Part shown: one piece after another, positions 7,435-14,202 of the stretch
Layout: each line of letters opens with the position of its first letter
Position numbering within the stretch: position 1 is the stretch's first letter
Assembly (NCBI GenBank): GCA_905236545.1
Contig: CAJOQO010000334.1
Location: forward strand, 1-15,798
DNA length: 15,798 nucleotides
Reading direction: 5' to 3'
Source: an uncultured Lachnospiraceae bacterium
Lineage (GTDB): Bacteria > Bacillota > Clostridia > Lachnospirales > Lachnospiraceae
Notes under the pieces: generated by a model
What the model was told of the DNA's origin: nothing
The model's database searches: none
Seen by the model: only the letters and a program-made list of their open reading frames with translations
Translations under genes and position numbers: made by a program

Positions 7435-8124
7435 TCAATGCTGGAAGTAATAGCCAACTCCCCATTTGGTATGGACATACCTCGGATCAGAGGGATTCTC
7501 CTCGATCTTCTCTCTCAGTCTTCTGATATGGACATCCACCGTCCGGACATCACCCGGATACTCATATCCCCAGACAAGATTCAGAAGGTTTTCCCTGCTG
7601 TAAACTTTATTCGGATTCATCACGAGAAGCTCCAGGAGATCGAACTCCTTCGCAGTAAGATTGACCTCCTGTCCTGCGATCCGCACTCTTCTTGCATCAC
7701 AGTCCAGTACCAGATCACCGACTTCGATGATCCTTCCCCGCTTTTCCTGCACCCCTCTGTTCTGGGTTCTTCGCATGATCGCTTTGATACGCGCCTTCAC
7801 CTCCAGAATATTGAACGGCTTTGTGATATAGTCATCCGCTCCGTACTCCAGACCGAGGATCTTATCCATATCCTCCCCCTTGGCTGTCAGCATCACGATC
7901 GGGACATCCGAAAACTCCCGGATCTGCTGGCATGCAGAGAGTCCGTCCAGTTTCGGCAGCATCAGGTCGAGAAGAATGATATCATAGTTTCCTTCCCTCG
8001 CCATCTCCACTGCTTCTTCGCCGTCAGACGCCGTATCTACTTCCATATCATCCTGTTCCAGACTGAAACGGATTCCTTTCACGATCAGCTTTTCGTCATC
8101 TACAACAAGTACTTTTTTCGGCAT
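7435..8124 (-). CDS. OmpR/WalR-family response regulator
   Basis: A 229-residue regulator with a receiver domain (1-115): acidic pair D9/D10, phospho-acceptor D53 in LLDLMLP, T80 and K102 in TKPF. The C-terminal winged-helix domain (about 130-229) has TAKEFDLLELL, a SRENLLNLVWGY segment, the recognition-helix region VRTVDVHIRRLREKIE and the closing wing WGVGYYF. The DNA-binding part is very close in pattern to WalR/VicR of Firmicutes, which control cell-wall metabolism genes; a WalR-like role is inference. The start has a GAGGG ribosome binding site. The gene begins 23 bases after the ComEA-like gene and precedes its kinase, so all belong to one unit. Its targets could include the neighbouring GH25 and L,D-transpeptidase genes, but I could not identify a convincing WalR direct-repeat box. 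Confidence 0.96.
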   Translation of the reverse strand: MPKKVLVVDDEKLIVKGIRFSLEQDDMEVDTASDGEEAVEMAREGNYDIILLDLMLPKLDGLSACQQIREFSDVPIVMLTAKGEDMDKILGLEYGADDYITKPFNILEVKARIKAIMRRTQNRGVQEKRGRIIEVGDLVLDCDARRVRIAGQEVNLTAKEFDLLELLVMNPNKVYSRENLLNLVWGYEYPGDVRTVDVHIRRLREKIEENPSDPRYVHTKWGVGYYFQH

Positions 8125-8147
8125 AACTACCCTCTGGATGATTCCCT

Positions 8148-8966
8148 TTATACTGTGATTCTGTCTTTGATCCTGTTAAAGACACTGTTTTTGATCCCAC
8201 TGATGTTCATCACATCTTCCGTGGATGCAAACAGTCCCGTTTCCGTCCGATACCGGATAATTGCGTCCGCCTTCGCCTCCCCGATTCCGGGAAGCGTCAT
8301 CAGCTGTTCCTTCGAAGCGGTATTCAGGTTAATCAGCGCACCTGTTTCCCCCGGGTCACAGGCCGTGCCTGAAGCGCTTCCGGAAGGAGCCGCCGCACCT
8401 TCTCCCTGCGTCAGGCCATGCAGGCGCATATCCGCGGTTTCTTCCTCCGAATATACAACCAGCATCTCGCCATCCGTAAGGATCTTCGCCTGATTCAGCC
8501 ATTGTCTGTCGGCATCGTTTCTGAAGCCGCCCGCAGCTTCCAGCGCGTCACAGATTCGTGAGCCTGCCGCAAGATAATAAACGCCTTCCTTCTGAACTGC
8601 GCCGCACACATACACAGCGATCTCATCCGCCGCGCTATTCCCGGCGTTTTCCCTGTTTCCCGCGCTATTCCCGGCGTTTTCCCTGTTTGCCGCACCATTC
8701 CCGGCGTATGCCTGATCCGGGATCCCTTTTCCGGGATCCGCCTGCGCTCCGGTCTGCTCCTGAAAGAACCCTTCCCGCTGCGTCTCAGGCGAAAAAGACT
8801 TCACGCCTGTCACCGTGATCCGCTGCGGACCGCCGCACCCGGCTGACAGCAGGCAGACACAGACCGCCATGCCGCAGAAAAAGAGAGGCTTCCACTGAAA
8901 GATTCCGGTTCTGTACCACCTGAACAGACTGGTTCTGTTCCCCTGAAAGATTCTGATTCTTTTCAA
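8148..8966 (-). CDS. comEA: ComEA-like SLBB/helix-hairpin-helix DNA-binding protein
   Basis: I place the start at TTG 8966, giving about 272 residues. It has AGGAG seven bases upstream, whereas the GTG at 8987 has no ribosome binding site and lies inside a hairpin loop. Order of parts: a basic/aromatic N-terminus built from 8-residue repeats (IFQGNRTS, LFRWYRTG, IFQWKPLF); a membrane segment ending in LLSAGC, which resembles a lipobox with an unusual Ser at -3; a linker with 10-residue repeats of the NRENAGNSA type; an SLBB module (VYVCGAVQKEGVYYL); and a C-terminal double HhH (INLNTASKEQLMTLPGIGEA, then ISGIKNSVFNRIKDRI). By family knowledge ComEA binds incoming duplex DNA at the outer face of the membrane and hands it to ComEC. 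comEC lies about 3.7 kb downstream, separated by the two-component genes and a terminator, which is an unusual arrangement. The alternative ATG at residue 40 of the GTG frame also lacks a ribosome binding site. Confidence 0.87.
   Translation of the reverse strand: MKRIRIFQGNRTSLFRWYRTGIFQWKPLFFCGMAVCVCLLSAGCGGPQRITVTGVKSFSPETQREGFFQEQTGAQADPGKGIPDQAYAGNGAANRENAGNSAGNRENAGNSAADEIAVYVCGAVQKEGVYYLAAGSRICDALEAAGGFRNDADRQWLNQAKILTDGEMLVVYSEEETADMRLHGLTQGEGAAAPSGSASGTACDPGETGALINLNTASKEQLMTLPGIGEAKADAIIRYRTETGLFASTEDVMNISGIKNSVFNRIKDRITV
8631..8720 (-). repeat. 30-nt array in the ComEA-like linker
   Basis: Units 8631-8660 and 8661-8690 differ at a single base. Unit 8691-8720 is a diverged third copy sharing CATTCCCGGCGT. 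They encode 10-residue repeats (AGNSAGNREN type) between the membrane anchor and the SLBB module, so unit gain or loss would change only tether length. Confidence 0.9.
8891..8962 (-). repeat. 24-nt repeats in the ComEA-like N-terminus
   Basis: Units 8891-8914 and 8939-8962 share CTGAAAGATTC and match at about 20 of 24 positions. The middle unit 8915-8938 aligns with a small indel and shares GGTTCTGT. They encode three 8-residue repeats rich in Arg, Phe and Trp before the membrane segment. Confidence 0.65.
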
Positions 8967-8973
8967 TGCATAA

Positions 8974-8995
8974 CTCCTGACTGTCACCGTCAGGA
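8974..8995 (-). promoter_or_regulatory. RBS-sequestering hairpin before the ComEA-like gene
   Basis: On minus, TCCTGAC (8995-8989), a seven-base loop GGTGACA, and GTCAGGA (8981-8975) form a perfect 7-bp stem. The 3' arm contains most of the AGGAG (8978-8974) that serves the TTG start at 8966. Folding would occlude the ribosome binding site, so translation could be conditional. Confidence 0.55.
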
Positions 8996-9017
8996 TTGCC
9001 CCGTCATGCGCTGAAAG

Positions 9018-9047
9018 ATTTTATCATATCGGGAATGGGAATTTCAA
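9018..9047 (-). promoter_or_regulatory. Promoter of the ComEA-RR-HK-GerMN unit
   Basis: On minus, -35 TTGAAA (9047-9042) and -10 TAAAAT (9023-9018) are 18 bases apart, each matching five of six consensus positions. The -35 box overlaps the GH25 stop codon (9046-9044). Transcription would start near 9011, giving a leader of about 45 bases that contains the hairpin at the ribosome binding site. Confidence 0.6.
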
Positions 9048-9973
9048 TCCTCATCCTTCGCATTCGGAAAATACCAGTCAAGGTCAACATAGGTGCTGAT
9101 TCCCTTCACCCGCCCGGTATGGCTGTACTGCCAGAAGTCACTGGTTCTGTCATAGTTCAGGCTGTTATTGTGCTCCGCAACCCATGTGACGTACCCGCTC
9201 CCATGAGCAACCTTATCTGAAAGATACGGCCGGACAAATGATCTGGATGTATACCATCCCGGCGTATATCCTGCCTTCTTCACCATCCTGCAGAAAGTAT
9301 CCACCTGTGTCGAGCAGAAGCTCTTCCCCTTGTTAAACTGCGAAAAAGACTCGATATCCACGAATACCGGAAGGTCAAAGGTCTTCCCCTCGATTGCGTC
9401 CAGGCACAGATTCGCCTGCTTCTTCAGCGCCTTTTTCGAGGTTGATGTGATAAACCAGTAACAGCCCACCAGCAGGTTGTTCTTCCTGGCTTCCTCATAA
9501 TTCCTTTCAAACATGGTGTCCGCCTCGTATCCGTGTCCCACACGCATAATCACGAACCGGATCCCGTCGTTTTTCACCTTTTTAAAGTCAATCGTCCCCT
9601 GATACACCGAAACATCGATGCCGCGCATCGCGCCGGCTGTATTTACATTGCCCATGGATCTGACCGTCACACGGCACTTGTATTTCACCCCCGCCGACGA
9701 GGCAGTGATCGTACAGGTGCCCTTTTTAACGCCCTTCACCGTTCCGTCCCGGTCCACCTTCGCGATAGCCCTGTTCCCGGATTTCCAGGTGACTTCGTCT
9801 TCCGCTTTTTTCAGGATCAGCGTTTCCTCCGAACCTTCCATCAGCTCCAGCGTTTTTTTGTTCAGCTTCGCCGCCTGCGCATAATGGACGGCAGAGAGGA
9901 GAAACACCGCAGTAAAAAGAAAAACGCAGGCTAACTGCGTATATGTGAGTGTCTTTCGTATCGATCTGTTCAT
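9044..9973 (-). CDS. Secreted GH25 lysozyme with N-terminal Ig-like (BIG2) domain
   Basis: I choose the ATG at 9973 because AGGAGG lies seven bases upstream and a signal peptide begins there; the frame is open 43 codons further, but without such support. The product has 309 residues: a signal peptide/anchor (about 1-35, ending HYAQAA), a BIG2-like domain (about 36-105, ending with GTCTITASSAGVKYKCRVTV), then GH25 (about 115-303). GH25 motifs: GIDVSVYQGTIDF (D120), LPVFVDIES (D206 and E208, the catalytic DxE pair), WYTSRSF and FWQYSHTGRVKGI with VDLDW at the C-terminus. By family knowledge it cleaves the MurNAc-GlcNAc bond of peptidoglycan outside the membrane. It is upstream of, and possibly co-transcribed with, the ComEA-like/two-component unit; no terminator separates them. 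A possible -10 (TATACT, 9999-9994) lies close to its ribosome binding site but has a poor -35. Confidence 0.93.
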   Translation of the reverse strand: MNRSIRKTLTYTQLACVFLFTAVFLLSAVHYAQAAKLNKKTLELMEGSEETLILKKAEDEVTWKSGNRAIAKVDRDGTVKGVKKGTCTITASSAGVKYKCRVTVRSMGNVNTAGAMRGIDVSVYQGTIDFKKVKNDGIRFVIMRVGHGYEADTMFERNYEEARKNNLLVGCYWFITSTSKKALKKQANLCLDAIEGKTFDLPVFVDIESFSQFNKGKSFCSTQVDTFCRMVKKAGYTPGWYTSRSFVRPYLSDKVAHGSGYVTWVAEHNNSLNYDRTSDFWQYSHTGRVKGISTYVDLDWYFPNAKDED

Positions 9974-10029
9974 AATCATCCCTCCTGTAAAAGAGTATAT
10001 CCGATTGCAGCCTCTTATTCCATCTTTTA

Positions 10030-10059
10030 TTGAAAAAAGCACCGGAACAGTGGTATAGT
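10030..10059 (+). promoter_or_regulatory. Promoter of the C39-like/CpsB unit
   Basis: -35 TTGAAA (10030-10035) and -10 TATAGT (10054-10059) are 18 bases apart, in the divergent interval between the GH25 gene and the plus-strand genes. The implied start near 10066 gives a leader of about 73 bases. Confidence 0.6.
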
Positions 10060-10102
10060 GCATCTTGTACTCTGCGGCAAATGTATTATTTGGGTCAATC
10101 AT

Positions 10103-10121
10103 GATTCAGCCTGACTGAATC
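10103..10121 (+). promoter_or_regulatory. Leader hairpin before the C39-like gene
   Basis: GATTCAG (10103-10109) and CTGAATC (10115-10121) form a perfect 7-bp stem with a five-base loop, ending three bases before the AAAGGAG ribosome binding site (10125-10131). There is no T tract, so it is not a terminator. It could be an operator dyad or a translational element. Confidence 0.45.
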
Positions 10122-10138
10122 GCGAAAGGAGCTGCTTT

Positions 10139-11071
10139 ATGCGCCGGCTGATCGCCATCACTGTTGCCTGCATCCTTGCCGTGGTTGTGGTCAGCTTTGT
10201 TTTCCTGTACCGGTACAGGGACAATGTGGACCGCGCTCTTCAGATTGAAGATTCCGCCCCGGCACAGGCAGAGAGAACAACCGAACCTGTATCACAGACC
10301 GAAGCGCCTGTCATACAGACAGAACCCGAAACACCTGAGATTCAGACGGAAACAGCGGCTCCGGAAACGGAAGACCCCGCCCTTCACCGGGAAGACAGTG
10401 TCTACACGTTCCTGCAGGGACCTGTTGCCTGGGAAAGCAAAGCACCCTGGTCCGGAATCTGGTGTGAGTCAGAACTGGACGGAGGAATCTTCAGTGTATT
10501 CGGATGCGGACTGTGTGATCTGGCAAGCACCTACAGTTCCCTGACGCCTTATGAATGCTCCCCGCTTGATATGTACGCGCTCGCGCGCAAGGTCACGGAC
10601 TATTCTCCCGGATACGGAGCCGGGGCCATCGACTGGCCTTATATGGCACAGACGCTGGAAAAAACAGGCTTTACGGTAAAACTGAAGAAAAAAGACCGGC
10701 GGTATGAATCTTTTCAGAAGGCAGTTTCAGAGTGCCTTACCGCGATCGTACTGGTGTCCAGCGAAGAAGACGATACCTACTGGCAGGATACGCCAGGCCA
10801 TTATGTCAATATCTGGCATTACGATCCCAAAACAGACAAGGTCTTCCTCGGGGACTCCGGCAATCCCGGACACAACCGGCAATGGATCCCTCTGCGTTAT
10901 ATCTATGATGCCCTGGCAGCGGACAGCACCTGGCAGTATCTTCTTGTACTTTCCTACGAGGAGGACAAAAACATCTGGAAGTACTCCGGCATCCATGAAA
11001 AATGGACCCGCCCCTCTTACTACAGGGCGAAACCCGAATCGAGGTCTTTGCTCATGCCGGCGGATGAGTAA
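10139..11071 (+). CDS. Membrane-anchored C39-like (papain-fold) protein
   Basis: A 310-residue protein with an N-terminal uncleaved signal-anchor (about 4-25), a Thr/Glu/Pro-rich stalk (about 40-85), then a globular domain (about 88-285). Papain-like C39_2 features are visible: FGCGLCDLAS with candidate nucleophile C123 (family pattern CGxxxLAM), GHYVNIWHYD with H221, and FLGDSG with D239 as the third catalytic position. By family knowledge such domains are cysteine peptidases or related hydrolases, often acting on the wall or on secreted peptides; the substrate is unknown. C126, three residues after C123, is an extra cysteine. The start has AAAGGAG seven bases upstream. The phosphatase gene follows 67 bases later on the same strand. 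Assignment to the fold is fairly good; activity is inference. Confidence 0.8.
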   Translation: MRRLIAITVACILAVVVVSFVFLYRYRDNVDRALQIEDSAPAQAERTTEPVSQTEAPVIQTEPETPEIQTETAAPETEDPALHREDSVYTFLQGPVAWESKAPWSGIWCESELDGGIFSVFGCGLCDLASTYSSLTPYECSPLDMYALARKVTDYSPGYGAGAIDWPYMAQTLEKTGFTVKLKKKDRRYESFQKAVSECLTAIVLVSSEEDDTYWQDTPGHYVNIWHYDPKTDKVFLGDSGNPGHNRQWIPLRYIYDALAADSTWQYLLVLSYEEDKNIWKYSGIHEKWTRPSYYRAKPESRSLLMPADE

Positions 11072-11138
11072 AACCGGCAGGCAGATGGTGCCTGTGACTA
11101 CTGATCTGTGAATAACTGAAAGAAATGGAGTACACGCT

Positions 11139-11849
11139 ATGATTGATATTCACTGTCACGTCCTGTATGGCGTGGACGACGGCGCACCGGATGCGGAAAC
11201 GAGCCGGCATATGATCGACCGCATGGCACAGTCCGGCATCACAGCCGTGATCGCAACGCCTCATTTTCGGCATCACATGTTCTCCTATCCATCCGGACAG
11301 ATCCGGGATGCCCTGGATAAGCTGCGCCCGTATGCCGCGCAGAAGGGCATCACCCTCTATCCGGGCTGTGAGTACCATGTCAGCCATGACATTTTCGATC
11401 ATCTCGAAAACGGACGGGTGCATTCCATGGCGGATACCAGCTATGTGCTCACGGAATACTCTTTCTCCGATTCTCTGGACCGGATTCTGAACTACACGCA
11501 GGAACTGGTGATGCGCGGATGGAAGCCTGTCATTGCCCACGCGGAGCGATATGAGGTCTTTCAGAGAAGCCCACGCCTCGCTGCAGAGGCTGTCGATGCA
11601 GGAGCGCAGATTCAGGTGAACGCGGATTCGATTCTTGGGCTTGAAGGCCGCGGCACAAAAAAAGCATCCAAAAAGTTTCTTGATCTGGATCTGGTTGATT
11701 ATATCGCCAGCGACGCGCATAATCTCAGCGACCGCTCTTCCCATATGGAAGAATGTTTTGTCTATATCCGGAAAAAATATGGAGAGGACTCCGCGCGTGC
11801 GCTGTTTGAAAACAATCCGCGCAGAATCCTCGATGAGATTCCCGTCTGA
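11139..11849 (+). CDS. CpsB/YwqE-family PHP tyrosine-protein phosphatase
   Basis: A 236-residue cytosolic protein with the complete PHP metal-site pattern of the CpsB/CapC/YwqE family: IDIHCHVLYGVDDGA (H5, H7), TPH (H42), GCEYH (E78), AHAERY (H134) and SDAHN (D192, H194). By family knowledge it is a Mn2+-dependent phosphatase that dephosphorylates BY-kinases and their targets, usually inside capsule or exopolysaccharide operons. Here there is no kinase, flippase or glycosyltransferase nearby, so it is an orphan in this window. The ribosome binding site is weak (TGGAG, nine bases from ATG). It follows the C39-like gene and converges on glpK with 43 bases between stop codons and no clear terminator. 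Confidence 0.92.
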   Translation: MIDIHCHVLYGVDDGAPDAETSRHMIDRMAQSGITAVIATPHFRHHMFSYPSGQIRDALDKLRPYAAQKGITLYPGCEYHVSHDIFDHLENGRVHSMADTSYVLTEYSFSDSLDRILNYTQELVMRGWKPVIAHAERYEVFQRSPRLAAEAVDAGAQIQVNADSILGLEGRGTKKASKKFLDLDLVDYIASDAHNLSDRSSHMEECFVYIRKKYGEDSARALFENNPRRILDEIPV

Positions 11850-11892
11850 TCAGTCTTTGTGCATCCTTCCGAAGGCTTATCGTATCAGTTCC

Positions 11893-13395
11893 TTATGATT
11901 CGGTCCATGCAATTGCCGCCCGGACAGCCTTCTTCCATCCGGCCAGCAGTTCCTCTCTTTCCGTCTCCGGCATTGCAGGTGAAAATGTATGTCCGAGTGC
12001 CCAGGACTGTCTTACGTCCTCCTGATTCTCCCAGTACCCTACGGCAAGTCCCGCAAGAAAGGCCGCGCCCATGGCAGTTGTTTCAACACATTGGGGACGG
12101 ATCACTTCGGCATCGAGAAGATCGGACTGGAACTGCATCAGGAAATTGTTCGCGCTCGCGCCTCCATCGACTTTCAGATGCCGGATCTTCAGTCCGGAAT
12201 CCTTCTCCATCGCATGCAGCACGTCTGCTGTCTGATAGGCCAGAGACACCACCGTCGCCCGGATCAGATGCTCTTTCGCGGTGCCGCGGGTAAGTCCGAC
12301 GATGGTGCCCCTTGCGTCCGGATTCCAGTAGGGAGCTCCGAGTCCTGTGAACGCAGGGACAACATAAACGCCCCCCGTATCCGGAGTCCGCACGCAGTAG
12401 TTCTCCGATTCCGCCGCATTCCTGATCATGCGAAGCTCGTCTCTCAGCCACTGGATCGAGGCGCCTGCGACAAACACAGAGCCCTCCAGCGCGTATTGTA
12501 CCCTTCCCTGCTCCAGCCCGACCGCGATGGTCGTCAGCAGGCCATTTTCCGATTCTACTGCCTTCTCCCCGGTATTCATCAGAAGAAAGCATCCGGTACC
12601 ATAGGTATTCTTCACTTCTCCCTCGGAAAAGCAGCACTGTCCGAACAGCGCGGACTGCTGGTCGCCGGCCGCACCGGAGATCGGGATGCCGTCTCCGATC
12701 ATGCAGTCCCTGGTTCTCCCATAGACGCAGCTGGACGGTACGACCCTTGGAAGCATGCATTCGGGGATATCCAGCCGGGCAAGAATCTCCTTATCCCAGC
12801 ACAGTTTATGGATATCAAAAAGCATGGTACGAGATGCGTTCGTATAATCGGTTACATGAACCTGGCCTGCGGTCATATTCCAGATCAGCCATGTGTCAAC
12901 CGTTCCAAACAGAAGTTCTCCTCTCTCTGCCCTCTCTCTTGCTCCCTCCACATGATCCAGGATCCATCTCAGCTTCGTTGCCGAAAAATAAGGATCCGGT
13001 ATCAGACCGGTCTTATGGCGGATCTTCTCTCCGAACCCTCCCGCTGTAATCTCCGGAATCATATCCGCCGTACGGCGGCACTGCCAGACAATCGCGTTAT
13101 AGACCGGCAGCCCTGTCTTTTTATCCCATACGATGGTAGTCTCCCGCTGGTTTGTGATCCCAACCGCGGCAATATTCTCCGGTCCCGCGCCCAGCTTCCC
13201 CATCGCCTCAGCGGCTACGCCGATCTGGGAAGACCAGATATCCATCGGATTGTGTTCTACCCAGCCCGGATGCGGATAGATCTGTTTGAATTCCCGCTGC
13301 GCCACAGAGCAGATCGTCCCATTACGGTCAAACAGAATGCACCTGGAGCTGGTCGTACCCGCGTCCAAAGCCATAATATATTGATTCATCGCCAT
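11893..13395 (-). CDS. glpK: Glycerol kinase
   Basis: A 500-residue FGGY-family kinase: [15 protein letters not shown] (N-terminal phosphate loop), ITNQRETT (R84, E85), [11 protein letters not shown] (D245), [19 protein letters not shown] and [18 protein letters not shown]. By family knowledge it phosphorylates glycerol with ATP to sn-glycerol 3-phosphate in the cytosol, with R84/E85 and D245 contacting glycerol. The length is normal. The start at 13395 has AGGAGG six bases upstream; a second AGGAGG lies eight bases before that. The position that carries the HPr-phosphorylated histidine in enterococcal GlpK appears to be Cys231 ([11 protein letters not shown]), so PTS control is probably absent. 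No glpF or glpD is adjacent, and the gene stands alone between convergent and divergent neighbours. Confidence 0.97.
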   Translation of the reverse strand: MAMNQYIMALDAGTTSSRCILFDRNGTICSVAQREFKQIYPHPGWVEHNPMDIWSSQIGVAAEAMGKLGAGPENIAAVGITNQRETTIVWDKKTGLPVYNAIVWQCRRTADMIPEITAGGFGEKIRHKTGLIPDPYFSATKLRWILDHVEGARERAERGELLFGTVDTWLIWNMTAGQVHVTDYTNASRTMLFDIHKLCWDKEILARLDIPECMLPRVVPSSCVYGRTRDCMIGDGIPISGAAGDQQSALFGQCCFSEGEVKNTYGTGCFLLMNTGEKAVESENGLLTTIAVGLEQGRVQYALEGSVFVAGASIQWLRDELRMIRNAAESENYCVRTPDTGGVYVVPAFTGLGAPYWNPDARGTIVGLTRGTAKEHLIRATVVSLAYQTADVLHAMEKDSGLKIRHLKVDGGASANNFLMQFQSDLLDAEVIRPQCVETTAMGAAFLAGLAVGYWENQEDVRQSWALGHTFSPAMPETEREELLAGWKKAVRAAIAWTES

Positions 13396-13423
13396 CGCTC
13401 TCCTCCTGACCTCCTGATTTATC

Positions 13424-13551
13424 TTAATGATTCATCCGCCAAAAGTCGATCACGGATTGTTCCGCGCTTCGCGCTTCCTTCTGATACTTTAACTGATCCT
13501 GTAATTCTGCGCAAGAGCGGCCGACCGCAGCAACACCGTTCCGGTGTTGCT
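13424..13551 (-). other. Hairpin-rich element with unstarted 42-codon frame
   Basis: On minus, a frame runs from just after a TAG (13552-13550) to TAA (13426-13424) with no ATG, GTG or TTG usable near its beginning. Its translation looks protein-like at the end ([17 protein letters not shown]). The same stretch holds a perfect 10-bp hairpin (AGCAACACCG 13529-13538 with CGGTGTTGCT 13542-13551) and smaller GCGG/CCGC and GCGC/GCGC dyads. It could be a gene remnant, a small interspersed repeat, or the glpK leader. I do not recognise it. Confidence 0.4.
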
Positions 13552-13601
13552 ATTCATAATAATCATAATCTTCTATAGATACTTTTATAAACTGCTTTTA
13601 T

Positions 13602-13621
13602 ATATTTGCTATTGCAAATAT
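13602..13621. promoter_or_regulatory. Dyad 1, candidate XRE operator
   Basis: ATATTTGC (13602-13609) and GCAAATAT (13614-13621) form a perfect 8-bp inverted repeat with a four-base spacer, 117 bases upstream of the XRE gene. The size and symmetry suit a dimeric helix-turn-helix operator (inference). Confidence 0.5.
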
Positions 13622-13630
13622 GCACTTCTC

Positions 13631-13658
13631 TTCAAATCATTTATGATGATTTAATAAT
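13631..13658 (+). promoter_or_regulatory. Candidate XRE promoter with dyad 2 in its spacer
   Basis: -35 TTCAAA (13631-13636) and -10 AATAAT (13653-13658) are 16 bases apart. A perfect 7-bp inverted repeat, AAATCAT (13634-13640) and ATGATTT (13646-13652), fills the spacer and overlaps the -35 box. Such an arrangement fits autorepression by the downstream regulator. AT-rich DNA throws up such boxes by chance, so confidence is limited. Confidence 0.4.
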
Positions 13659-13737
13659 AATTATTTTGCAACTCTGATATTCTAAGTGTTTTTCAATTTT
13701 GCTAACATTTTCGTTGGGTTAAGGTGGAGATGAAAAA

Positions 13738-14082
13738 ATGAATAGTATTAGGAATCTAAGAAAAAGATTACGTATGACACAATCCGAATTTGCAGAATTT
13801 TGTGATCTTTCGATTGTGTCAATTTCCCGTTATGAATCAGGCGAAAACATCAGCAGAAAGAGTGCGGAGAAAATAGCCCGTGTCTGCAATGTGCCGATTG
13901 ATTTTGTTTTGAACTATCCTGATGAGCATGATCCGGAAAAAGGGCAGAAGTATTTCTATATGAGCCTTAGTCCGGAAGAAACTGATCTTCTCGCGGACTT
14001 CCGTTCACTGGAAGAACGGGGAAAACGCCGGGTCAAGGAATTTATCGGGGATATGACCCTATTATACGGGTCAGAAAAATAG
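13738..14082 (+). CDS. XRE-family (Cro/CI-type HTH) transcription regulator
   Basis: A 114-residue protein. The HTH_3 domain covers about 4-60 (IRNLRKRLRMTQSEFAEFCD, then the recognition helix around SIVSISRYESG, ending VCNVPIDFVLNY). A C-terminal helix pair (LSPEETDLLADFRSLEERGK, RRVKEFIGDM) is typical of the small clostridial regulators of this type and probably dimerises. Start: AGGTGGAG eight bases before ATG. The 5' half of the gene is AT-rich like its upstream region, while the 3' half resembles the rest of the window. It has its own promoter region with two dyads. The next gene on the strand is the secreted basic protein, 210 bases on; whether it is a target is unknown. Confidence 0.93.
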   Translation: MNSIRNLRKRLRMTQSEFAEFCDLSIVSISRYESGENISRKSAEKIARVCNVPIDFVLNYPDEHDPEKGQKYFYMSLSPEETDLLADFRSLEERGKRRVKEFIGDMTLLYGSEK

Positions 14083-14202
14083 TTCCTGTTCACGGCCCGT
14101 CTGCCGGATGGTGCCATGAGCAGGAACGATCTTACGATTCGGAGTATCGCGGATTCCGGTTCCAGGGTCTTCAAGATCCTTTCCGGCATCTGCTGCTCAT
14201 AT

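Larger units (their letters stand above)
13396..13737. other. Gene-free 342-base interval, two compositional halves
   Basis: The left half (to about 13551) is GC-balanced and hairpin-rich and contains an unstarted 42-codon frame. The right half (13552-13735) is strongly AT-rich with two dyads and the XRE promoter. The change in composition at about 13551 is abrupt. I found no convincing glpK promoter; TTGCGC and TAAAGT spaced by 17 bases near 13510-13480 on minus are weak. Confidence 0.7.

Noticed and set aside
11850..11892. Bidirectional terminator between the phosphatase gene and glpK
   Set aside because: Only a 4-bp CCTT/AAGG dyad is present and there is no T tract in either direction.
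11989..13578. Long 529-codon plus-strand frame opposite glpK
   Set aside because: Glycerol kinase motifs on the other strand are complete; this frame is a shadow produced by codon bias.
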